This document shows, piece after piece, positions 1 through 5,494 of a stretch of 6,363 bases of DNA (within the stretch, counting starts at the first letter, position 1; every line of letters begins with the position of its first letter). The translations under genes and the position numbers were made by a program. This stretch comes from Planctomycetes bacterium RBG_13_46_10. GTDB taxonomy: Bacteria > Planctomycetota > Phycisphaerae > Sedimentisphaerales > Anaerobacaceae. The DNA lies in the NCBI GenBank assembly GCA_001824645.1, contig MHYD01000040.1, positions 1 through 6,363 on the forward strand, given 5' to 3'. A model generated the notes under the pieces. That model saw nothing but the letters and a program-made list of their open reading frames with translations, was not told where the DNA came from and searched no databases.

Positions 1-2
1 AA

Positions 3-299
3 ATGCTCGATGTCGAGGACGGCAGCGTTTTGTGGGTCGGCAACGGTTCCGGAACGCAAGGCAAATTGCTCGGCACAATCCTTGGCGCAGCATTAGGCGC
101 GGGAGCAGGCGTTGCAGCCGGCGGAGATGACAAGAGCGATAAAACTGTAGGCGGGGTAATCGGCGGAGTCGTCGGCGGGGCGGCAGGGAATCTATTGACG
201 CCGCAACAGTCAAAAGCGGCGGAAAATATCATAGCTAAAATCTGTAAGGATATGCCGGGACGATTGCCGGAGACGAAAAAGAAATTACTTAATTGGTGA
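3..299 (+). CDS. C-terminal part of a CsgG-like / glycine-zipper envelope protein (5' end probably outside window)
   Basis: The frame is open to the left window edge and ends at TGA 297-299. The first ATG (position 3) has only two bases before it, so no ribosome binding site can be judged; I read it as an internal Met of a longer protein. The first residues (LDVEDGSVLWVGNGSG) resemble the strand pattern 'vDv.tGevlW.g.gsG' of CsgG-family and related outer-membrane lipoproteins. Next comes a glycine-zipper block at about residues 20-64 (GTILGAALGAGAGVAAGG and GGVIGGVVGGAAGN), split by a charged DDKSDK turn, which could form two packed membrane helices. The tail (about 65-98) is a soluble, lysine-rich amphipathic helix with KICKDMPGRLP. 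An envelope location is likely; the exact role is unknown. It is not recognisably linked to CRISPR and looks like the neighbouring housekeeping or accessory gene. Glycine-zipper content is clear; the CsgG assignment is tentative. Confidence 0.6.
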   Translation: MLDVEDGSVLWVGNGSGTQGKLLGTILGAALGAGAGVAAGGDDKSDKTVGGVIGGVVGGAAGNLLTPQQSKAAENIIAKICKDMPGRLPETKKKLLNW

Positions 300-335
300 G
301 AAGGGATAGCCGCTAAGGCATCCGCTGACGCTAAT

Positions 336-362
336 AAAAAGGTTTACCCCACAGGCCTTTTT
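336..362 (+). terminator. Possible rho-independent terminator after the glycine-zipper gene
   Basis: AAAAAGG (336-342) pairs with CCTTTTT (356-362) across a 13-nt loop, 37 bp after the stop codon of the upstream gene. The stem is only 7 bp and mostly A-T, and the T run is part of the stem, so it would be a weak terminator. Because the T/A runs are symmetric it could act in either direction. Confidence 0.35.
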
Positions 363-363
363 A

Positions 364-397
364 GAACAGGTGAGCAGGAGAACAGTTGAACAGGTGA
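364..397 (+). repeat. Degenerate octamer tandem repeat (GAACAGGT type)
   Basis: Four consecutive 8-bp units can be read: GAACAGGT, GAGCAGGA, GAACAGTT, GAACAGGT, followed by GA. The first and fourth units are identical and the middle two differ by two or three bases. This is a short minisatellite-like tract in non-coding DNA; no function can be assigned. Confidence 0.65.
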
Positions 398-536
398 AAA
401 ACTCGCATAAAAAAGGCGAGGCCAAGCAGCTTTTGGTGTATGGTCGTTGGTATTTAGGAGGAATTTTTGTGGACAAGGCGGGTTGATTTTGGTAGTATTC
501 CAGCGGACAAACACAGAAAGAAAAATCAAGATTTGA

Positions 537-553
537 AACATAGAAACTATGTT
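537..553. repeat. Perfect short hairpin AACATAG-AAA-CTATGTT
   Basis: A 7-bp perfect inverted repeat with a 3-nt loop is followed on the plus strand by seven A residues. On the plus strand no U run follows, and on the minus strand the T run precedes the stem, so it is not a normal terminator in either direction. It lies just beyond the tracrRNA terminator and could be a protein binding site or a chance palindrome. Confidence 0.4.
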
Positions 554-592
554 AAAAAAACTGACAAGTCGTTTATTGACAAAGGGTAAGAT

Positions 593-625
593 AAAAAAGG
601 AGCGATTAGTTTTAATCGCTCCTTT
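593..625 (-). terminator. Rho-independent terminator of the tracrRNA
   Basis: A perfect 13-bp stem (596-608 with 613-625; GC-rich core GGAGCG/CGCTCC) closes a 4-nt loop. On the minus strand it is followed by a continuous T6 (598-593), of which three bases also pair in the stem. On the plus strand only three Ts follow, so the main direction is minus. This fixes the polarity of the tracrRNA. Confidence 0.9.
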
Positions 626-699
626 ATAGTTATAATATGAGGAGATGTCAAAGACAGAACTCCGCATCTTCCGAAGAAGATTTATTATAACTTGCTCTC
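593..699 (-). ncRNA. tracrRNA: tracrRNA
   Basis: This is the trans-activating RNA that pairs with the crRNA repeat and is held by Cas9. Read on the minus strand it starts with GAGAGCAAGUUAUAA (699-685), perfectly complementary over 15 nt to the first part of the minus-strand repeat; one further G-U pair at 684 makes 16 bp. After a UAA linker comes a perfect 6-bp hairpin with a UUCG tetraloop (681-666), in the nexus position. A second hairpin follows (663-641: GGAG/CTCC, internal loop, UGUC/GACA with UUU loop). An AU-rich linker leads to a 13-bp terminator hairpin and U6. Predicted length is about 107 nt, normal for the class. The 5' end is set by a good promoter at 707-735 and the 3' end by the terminator. 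It is divergent from cas9. The structure is read directly from sequence; transcription and exact ends are inferred. Confidence 0.9.
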
Positions 700-719
700 A
701 AAAGAGAGTATAAAATAAC
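684..719 (-). repeat. tracrRNA anti-repeat: 36-nt degenerate copy of the CRISPR repeat
   Basis: On the minus strand this 36-nt block aligns end to end with the plus-strand repeat sequence without gaps. The first five bases (GTTAT) match, the last 16 match except the final base (T for C), and the middle 15 have diverged strongly. The conserved 3' end is the crRNA-pairing segment, while the diverged 5' half carries the -10 box of the tracrRNA promoter. This suggests the tracrRNA gene arose from a repeat copy. The diverged half also forms a CTCTC-AAAA-GAGAG hairpin with the conserved half at DNA level. Confidence 0.85.
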
Positions 720-735
720 CGGTTAAAAATATCAA
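707..735 (-). promoter_or_regulatory. tracrRNA promoter (TTGATA-17-TATACT)
   Basis: On the minus strand the -35 TTGATA (735-730) and the -10 TATACT (712-707) each match the sigma-70 consensus at five of six positions and are exactly 17 bp apart. A start 7-8 nt after the -10 falls at 700-699, so the RNA would begin with G at 699, the first base of the anti-repeat. A perfect 10-bp palindrome TAACCGGTTA (716-725) sits in the spacer and could be an operator or chance. The -35 lies only 20 bp from the cas9 start codon. Confidence 0.75.
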
Positions 736-744
736 GAAAAAAAT

Positions 745-751
745 GAGGTGA
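745..751 (+). promoter_or_regulatory. Shine-Dalgarno of cas9 (GAGGTGA)
   Basis: GAGGTGA is complementary to seven bases of the 16S 3' tail and ends 3 nt before the TTG at 755. It decides the start: the in-frame ATG at 743 is followed by AGG TGA and stops after two codons, so it cannot start cas9. The SD itself overlaps that two-codon mini-ORF. Confidence 0.7.
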
Positions 752-754
752 AAA

Positions 755-3700
755 TTGAGTACGGAAAAAGTGGTTTTAGGATTAGATGTAGGGGTATCCT
801 CAATCGGCTGGGGAATAGTCAAACTTCAGGAAGGACCATATCAATCTGAAACAGCCGACGGGAAACCAGATACCAAACCTAAAATTGTCGGCGGAGAAAT
901 TATAAGAACCGGTGTAAGAACTTTTCAACTTCCGGAAGACAGACAGAAAAAAAGTTTAGCACTTATTCGAGGCTCAGCCAGAAGGACACGCAGAACAATA
1001 AAACGCAAAGTTCAGAGAATGAATCGGCTTATAAACCTTGCCAAAGAATTTAAACTCATCGGCGAGGATTTTGACAGAGACAGTATATTAAAGCCCCAAA
1101 AAGGTACTAACAAAAAAGAGAAATGGGATATATGGCTTATACGGAAAGAAGCACTTGAAAGAAAATTAACAGATACGGAACTATTCAGAGTGCTTTACCA
1201 TATCGCCAAACATCGCGGGGCATATTTTCATACCAAAGCAGAATTTCTGCCCGAAGAAGATGAAAAGGAATTAAATAAAAACCAAAAACAGAAAAAAGAG
1301 GAAAGCAAAGAAGGAAATGAAAAAGAGAAAGTTAAAAAGGGGCTTAGAAGAATCCAAAAGATGTTAAAGGACAGCAAGTATAGAACCATAGGAGCGTTGT
1401 TCTATGAAATGTTCAAGCAAACAAACAGCAAAGGAAGTAATAAAAAAAGGAATGCCCCTGATAAATATGAAAATTCGATACGTCGAGAGCTTCTGTGCGA
1501 TGAGATTGTAGAAATTTTTGAAAGACAGCGGGAACTTAAAAATCCAAAGGCAGTAGAAGAATTCAAGCATCGCTATATAGATGATATTTTGATGCGTGAA
1601 AAAGAAGTCGATGAAGACAGATTGCGAAATATGATGAGCCGGTGCGAATTTACCGGTGATTTGTGTGCACCGAAAGAGAGTTATACCGCAGAAAGATTCA
1701 CATTGTTTAACAGGCTGAATACATTAGCGACAAGAGACGGCAATAATAAAAATTGTCTGATACCATTAGACAATTCCCAGAGAGATAAGATAATTGCACT
1801 TGCATATAAAAATGCCGAGGTAAATTTTTCACAAATCAGAAATGAATTAGAGTGGCAGGATAAGCCGCATTTAACTTTTAATCTTTGTTCTTATGCGGAA
1901 AAAAATCCTGAGTATAATAAAAAACTAAAATGCGAAATTAAAAACGGACAATTGCAATTCGACGAAACGCACGAAGTACCAATCGTAGATATGACAACAG
2001 GAGAAATCATGGCATTAAATAAGGAGATAAAGGAGATATTTCAAAAAAGACTGGATTCCCGCTTTCGCGGGAATGACACCCCCGCCACAGGTGCGGGGGC
2101 TAAACAGGTTACGTTGTATTACTCGGATATACGAAAAGAGTTGCAAAGCAATCCGGAATTTAAAATCTCAGACTTCAGATTTCAGAAATTTGGAAAAGAA
2201 TACACAAAATCAGAGGAAGAATTAGGCAGCCAAGAATATATCAAGCAATTTGAAAAAAAAGATATATTTGTCAAACTTGCGGGTTATCGTAAAATCAAAA
2301 ACGCCTTAGAGAAAGCTGACGGCAAATGGGAACGAATCAAAGAAGATGCAGACAAACTCGATATAATCGCAGAGGCGTTGACATTCTGCAAGAGCAATAA
2401 GACGCGAACAGAATATCTACAAAAGAACGGTATAACAGACCAGAGTATTATAGATGCCGTGTTGACTATCGATATGAGCGGGCTTGCCAGTTTTTCAAAA
2501 CCGGCGTTAAAAAATCTTTTAAAACATATGGAGCAAGGCGCATTGCCTAATGAGGCAAAAGAAAAGTGCGGGTATGTCCCAAAGGAACATGAAAAACAGG
2601 CAATACTCAAACCATACAGCGGATTTTTTGAAAAAAATCCTGTTGTGGCGAGGGTAATATCGCAGACGAGAAAAGTGATAAACGCGATTTTGCGAGAGAG
2701 CAAAGATAAATATACAATCGACCAGATACATATAGAAATTGCCACGGAACTGGCGAACAGCAAGGAGCGAAAAATTGATATTTCGTTGGGGCAGAAAAGA
2801 TACAAAGAAGCTAAAGAGCGGGCAACAGAAAGATGCAAGGAAAAAGGGATAAACCCTGAAGAAGGACAAAACCTTTTGATGTTCCGACTGGCAGAGGAGC
2901 AAATTAATGAATGCCCCTATACCGGCAAGAAAATAATGTTTGAGCCGACAACCGGCAAGAATGCGGTTTATGTACTTGACTGTGAGATTGACCATATAAT
3001 ACCGATGAGCAGGTCTTTCAATGACAGTTTAAACAATAAAGTTCTATGCGACCAAAAAGCAAACCAGGACAAGCAAGACAGAATACCTTATGAATGGTTT
3101 GAAGATATGTACGGCAAGGATAGTCAAGAGTGGCGCAACTTTGAAAACAGGGTGAAAAGAATGAACGGAGTGCGATATCCCAAGAAGAAAAATCTGTTAC
3201 GAAAAAGCTGGACGGATGAGGATAAGGAAGAGTTTTTGAGCAGAAATCTTAATGATACGCGCTATGCCGCACGACATATAGCGGATTATCTGCGGAAGTA
3301 TTTCGATTTTTCTAAATCCAAAATTGAAACAAAAGATGTAAACAGAATACAGGTACGCAGCGGCGGGATTACGGCATTTCTACGGCATATGTGGGGGCTG
3401 AACAAAGACAGAGACAAAGACGACCTGCATCACGCCGTCGATGCGATTGTAGTTGCGTGTTCGACTTACGGACATGTATTTTTGGTATCGAATCTTGCCA
3501 AAGAAATTGAGAGAGAAGGGAAAAGCTGGTTTAAGCGTTTTGATTTTTTGAGAGAGAAATTTAAGCCGTGGCAAAATATCAGAGAAGATATATTGAATGA
3601 GGTCGAAAAAATATTCGTTTCGAGGATGCCGAGACACAAAGTAACGGCCCCGGCTCATGATGAGACGATTGAAAGTCTTGTTGAGAAACGTAGAATAAAA

Positions 3701-4222
3701 AAGGCCAAGAAGAAGAAACCGGATAAAAAAATAGATTCGCTGCCTATGGATACTAACAGGGTCATAAAAGTTAACAAAGGATATGCCGGAATTGGCGAAA
3801 TGGTTCGAGCAGATGTTTTTACAGATGGAAATGGTAAAAATTATGTTGTGCCGATTTATGCGGTTGATATGTTCAGCAAAGAACCTTTGCCGGATAAATA
3901 TTTGCACAAAAATGATGCCCCATACGAAACGTGGCCGAGTGCAACGGCGGATAATTTAAAATTTAAGTTTTCTTTGTTCAAAGATGACCTGATAAGCATT
4001 AATGGTGAAATGTTTTATATAAATTTTATTCAGGGGACGCGTTCCAAAATAAATGTACGCAGTATTGATGGGGCAGTTAAAGAAAAAGAAACGGGTTATA
4101 AAAAAGTTGAATTAAAAAAATATATGGTAGATTTGCTTGGAAATTACAAGGAAATTAAGAAGGAAAAACGGCTGGGCAATGAGGGGGTAAAAAGGGTGAA
4201 AAAACCTAAGAAAAATGATTAA
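755..4222 (+). CDS. cas9: Cas9, type II-C RNA-guided DNA endonuclease
   Basis: Cas9 cuts both strands of crRNA-matched DNA next to a PAM, guided by the crRNA:tracrRNA pair encoded on both sides of it. At 1155 residues it fits compact II-C enzymes. Domains in order: RuvC-I with LGLDVGVSSIGWG (catalytic D11); arginine-rich bridge helix about 66-95 (IRGSARRTRR); REC lobe with YHIAKHRGAYF at 148-158 and a very charged K/E linker about 166-196; RuvC-II with IHIEIATEL (E661); HNH with CPYTGK, EIDHIIP (D746, H747) and NNKVL..KANQ (N770); RuvC-III with HHAVDA (H893, D896); then WED and PAM-interacting regions (YVVPIYAVDM) and a lysine-rich tail. All catalytic residues are present. The TTG start is chosen for its SD; GTG at codon 6 is the only other start keeping RuvC-I intact. 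A palindromic element adds about 19 residues at 432-450. The promoter is not clear: TATAAT at 631-636 is a weak candidate, and it would read antisense through the tracrRNA. Confidence 0.97.
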   Translation: MSTEKVVLGLDVGVSSIGWGIVKLQEGPYQSETADGKPDTKPKIVGGEIIRTGVRTFQLPEDRQKKSLALIRGSARRTRRTIKRKVQRMNRLINLAKEFKLIGEDFDRDSILKPQKGTNKKEKWDIWLIRKEALERKLTDTELFRVLYHIAKHRGAYFHTKAEFLPEEDEKELNKNQKQKKEESKEGNEKEKVKKGLRRIQKMLKDSKYRTIGALFYEMFKQTNSKGSNKKRNAPDKYENSIRRELLCDEIVEIFERQRELKNPKAVEEFKHRYIDDILMREKEVDEDRLRNMMSRCEFTGDLCAPKESYTAERFTLFNRLNTLATRDGNNKNCLIPLDNSQRDKIIALAYKNAEVNFSQIRNELEWQDKPHLTFNLCSYAEKNPEYNKKLKCEIKNGQLQFDETHEVPIVDMTTGEIMALNKEIKEIFQKRLDSRFRGNDTPATGAGAKQVTLYYSDIRKELQSNPEFKISDFRFQKFGKEYTKSEEELGSQEYIKQFEKKDIFVKLAGYRKIKNALEKADGKWERIKEDADKLDIIAEALTFCKSNKTRTEYLQKNGITDQSIIDAVLTIDMSGLASFSKPALKNLLKHMEQGALPNEAKEKCGYVPKEHEKQAILKPYSGFFEKNPVVARVISQTRKVINAILRESKDKYTIDQIHIEIATELANSKERKIDISLGQKRYKEAKERATERCKEKGINPEEGQNLLMFRLAEEQINECPYTGKKIMFEPTTGKNAVYVLDCEIDHIIPMSRSFNDSLNNKVLCDQKANQDKQDRIPYEWFEDMYGKDSQEWRNFENRVKRMNGVRYPKKKNLLRKSWTDEDKEEFLSRNLNDTRYAARHIADYLRKYFDFSKSKIETKDVNRIQVRSGGITAFLRHMWGLNKDRDKDDLHHAVDAIVVACSTYGHVFLVSNLAKEIEREGKSWFKRFDFLREKFKPWQNIREDILNEVEKIFVSRMPRHKVTAPAHDETIESLVEKRRIKKAKKKKPDKKIDSLPMDTNRVIKVNKGYAGIGEMVRADVFTDGNGKNYVVPIYAVDMFSKEPLPDKYLHKNDAPYETWPSATADNLKFKFSLFKDDLISINGEMFYINFIQGTRSKINVRSIDGAVKEKETGYKKVELKKYMVDLLGNYKEIKKEKRLGNEGVKRVKKPKKND
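2051..2099 (+). repeat. In-frame palindromic (REP/dRS3-like) element inside cas9
   Basis: There are two adjacent perfect hairpins: ATTCCCGC-TTTC-GCGGGAAT (2055-2074) and CCCCCGC-CACAGGT-GCGGGGG (2079-2099). The first has the form ATTCCC-N8-GGGAAT, the pattern of dRS3 repeats in Neisseria and of similar dispersed repeats in many environmental genomes. It is GC-rich in an A-rich gene. It is translated as LDSRFRGND followed by TPATGAGA; the DSRFRGND peptide is a familiar product of such repeats when read through. It sits in REC just before VTLYYSDIRKEL, a segment that I recognise as conserved in II-C Cas9s. The reading frame is kept. Confidence 0.75.
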
Positions 4223-4309
4223 AAAATGAAATTATGCGGGAAAAATTTACAGTTTTTTAAGAGTGAATTTGACGTAAGTCTTTTAAAAGTAAAGAATTGC
4301 GGCACAGGC
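4223..4309. other. cas9-array gap (trailer side of the array)
   Basis: These 87 AT-rich bases separate the cas9 stop from the first plus-strand repeat. If the array is transcribed on the minus strand, this is its distal, trailer end. I see no strong terminator in either direction; CTTTTAAAAG (4279-4288 region) and A/T-only runs are the only symmetries. No degenerate repeat is visible next to the array here. Confidence 0.5.
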
Positions 4310-5399
4310 GTTATATCAGATATGAAAAAGAGAGCAAGTTATAACCCGAGGAGCAGGCCGAAAACTTTGAAATCGTTATATCAGATATGAAAAAGAGAGC
4401 AAGTTATAACATAAAACCGGCGGGGACGCCATTATCGATTGTTATATCAGATATGAAAAAGAGAGCAAGTTATAACCGGGCCAGTCGCGGGGTGTGCCGT
4501 GGATAGTTATATCAGATATGAAAAAGAGAGCAAGTTATAACCGCAAAAATGGGGGCTTGTGAATACCACTAGTTATATCAGATATGAAAAAGAGAGCAAG
4601 TTATAACATCAAAGGCAACAATTCCTGCCGAGAGGATGTTATATCAGATATGAAAAAGAGAGCAAGTTATAACACAGTCGCAGCGATAGAAGGCATAGAA
4701 GGTGTTATATCAGATATGAAAAAGAGAGCAAGTTATAACGCCCTCATCGATGAGTGTAATCGCCCTGATGTTATATCAGATATGAAAAAGAGAGCAAGTT
4801 ATAACTCATCTCGGCGACGTTTAACCCTGCCATATGTTATATCAGATATGAAAAAGAGAGCAAGTTATAACTATTTAATTATGAGGTGTTTAACTGTAGC
4901 GGTTATATCAGATATGAAAAAGAGAGCAAGTTATAACCGTTGCCGCCGCTTTAACTCCTGCCGCTTTGTTATATCAGATATGAAAAAGAGAGCAAGTTAT
5001 AACCTGAATGGTCATTGTCAGTGCATCTACAAGGTTATATCAGATATGAAAAAGAGAGCAAGTTATAACTTCAACGTCGTCGATTGTGATATTGCCAAGG
5101 TTATATCAGATATGAAAAAGAGAGCAAGTTATAACCTGAAAATTGCGGCACTACCCGCAGGGTAAGTTATATCAGATATGAAAAAGAGAGCAAGTTATAA
5201 CGATTCGCCTGCCCTGCCCTGTCCAATAGATGTTATATCAGATATGAAAAAGAGAGCAAGTTATAACGACCGCCTTTGTGGCTCCGTCCAGATTTGAGTT
5301 ATATCAGATATGAAAAAGAGAGCAAGTTATAACCATTTGTGTGCCCATATCTTCGAGGGCTTGGTTATATCAGATATGAAAAAGAGAGCAAGTTATAAC
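4310..5399 (-). CRISPR. CRISPR array, 17 repeats of 36 bp and 16 spacers
   Basis: The plus-strand repeat begins GTTATATCAGATATG and ends GAGAGCAAGTTATAAC, with 6-bp inverted ends GTTATA/TATAAC. All 17 copies are identical by eye and start at 4310, 4375, 4441, 4506, 4572, 4638, 4704, 4770, 4836, 4902, 4968, 5034, 5100, 5166, 5232, 5298 and 5364. Fourteen spacers are 30 bp; the first and third from the left (4346-4374, 4477-4505) are 29 bp. No two spacers look alike and none clearly matches other DNA in the window. The tracrRNA pairing polarity shows that the functional crRNA strand is minus, so the repeat in the RNA starts 5'-GUUAUAACUUGCUCUC, similar to the GUUxUAx start of other II-C repeats. 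The leader end should therefore be on the cas1 side. Confidence 0.98.
5364..5399 (-). promoter_or_regulatory. Candidate promoter inside each repeat (leader-proximal copy given)
   Basis: On the minus strand the repeat ends TGATATAAC, which reads as an extended -10 (TG at 5372-5371, TATAAC at 5369-5364). TTGCTC at 5391-5386 could be a -35 with a 16-bp spacing. Since all repeats are identical, each one carries it. Transcription would start about 7 nt into the next spacer, giving crRNAs with about 24 nt of guide, as shown in Neisseria meningitidis, whose repeat ends in an extended -10 TGCTACAAT. The last -10 base is C instead of the conserved T, and TATAAC is also part of the palindromic repeat end, so this remains a prediction. 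Confidence 0.5.
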
Positions 5400-5431
5400 G
5401 GGAAATGAAGATAAAAAGAGTAAGAAATAAC
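5400..5431 (-). repeat. Degenerate repeat-like sequence abutting the array
   Basis: On the plus strand, 5411-5431 matches the last 21 bases of the repeat at 16 positions, including the terminal ATAAC. It directly abuts the last true repeat with no spacer between. The same bases on the minus strand (GTTATTTCTTACTC and onward) match the tracrRNA promoter half of the anti-repeat (719-700) at 16 of 20 positions. It could be a decayed repeat or a shared promoter/leader motif. Confidence 0.45.
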
Positions 5432-5494
5432 GCACCCCCCCGTCACGATAAAATCTGAAAATGAAAAAACGAGATAAAAAAATGATAGTGTACT
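5400..5494 (-). promoter_or_regulatory. Array leader / cas1 upstream region
   Basis: This 95-bp gap separates the array from cas1. It is very AT-rich except for a C7 tract (5435-5441). On the array's transcription strand it is immediately upstream of the first repeat, so it is the expected leader and spacer-integration side. It contains a repeat-like stretch next to the array (separate entry). Only a poor -35/-10 pair can be proposed on the minus strand (GTGACG at 5446-5441). On the plus strand an inverted repeat ATAGT-GT-ACTAT (5485-5496) overlaps the cas1 start codon. Confidence 0.5.

Larger units (their letters stand above)
300..592. other. Intergenic stretch without a supported gene
   Basis: Nothing here reads as a credible protein on either strand. 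The open frames are short, have no ribosome binding site with a proper start, and encode low-complexity products. An AGGAGG at 457-462 followed by GTG at 470 leads to a stop after five codons. The stretch holds the weak terminator (336-362), octamer repeats (364-395), a short inverted repeat CTCGC/GCGAG (402-406 and 416-420) and a perfect 7-bp hairpin (537-553). TTGACA at 576-581 has no matching -10 box at a usable distance. Confidence 0.6.

Noticed and set aside
344..667. Minus-strand 107-residue frame over the intergenic and tracrRNA region
   Set aside because: It overlaps the tracrRNA hairpins and the octamer repeats, is low in complexity and has no recognisable domain or ribosome binding site.
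2253..2260. A8 tract in cas9 as a phase-variation switch
   Set aside because: An eight-base run in an A-rich gene is ordinary; the frame is intact and nothing else points to slippage control.
2284..2995. Two long minus-strand frames within cas9 (184 and 158 residues)
   Set aside because: They are shadows of the A-rich cas9 coding strand and give Phe/Leu/Ser/Ile-rich, membrane-like pseudo-proteins.
3380..3907. Minus-strand 175-residue frame in the 3' part of cas9
   Set aside because: This is also a codon-bias shadow opposite RuvC-III and the C-terminal domain, with no start context.
4295..4305. AATTGCGGCAC is shared between the array flank and spacer 5136-5165 (at 5141-5151), suggesting a self-derived spacer
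   Set aside because: An 11-base match is expected about once by chance when all spacers are compared with the window, and the flanking bases do not match.
4584..5165. 193-residue open frame with repeated MKKRASYN
   Set aside because: It is the array read as protein: repeat plus spacer is 66 bp, a multiple of three, so the frame stays open by periodicity. It has no ribosome binding site of its own beyond the repeat.
5418..5446. Leader promoter GTGACG-17-TTACTC on the minus strand
   Set aside because: The -35 is passable but the -10 matches the consensus at one position only (three when shifted by one), so it cannot be supported.
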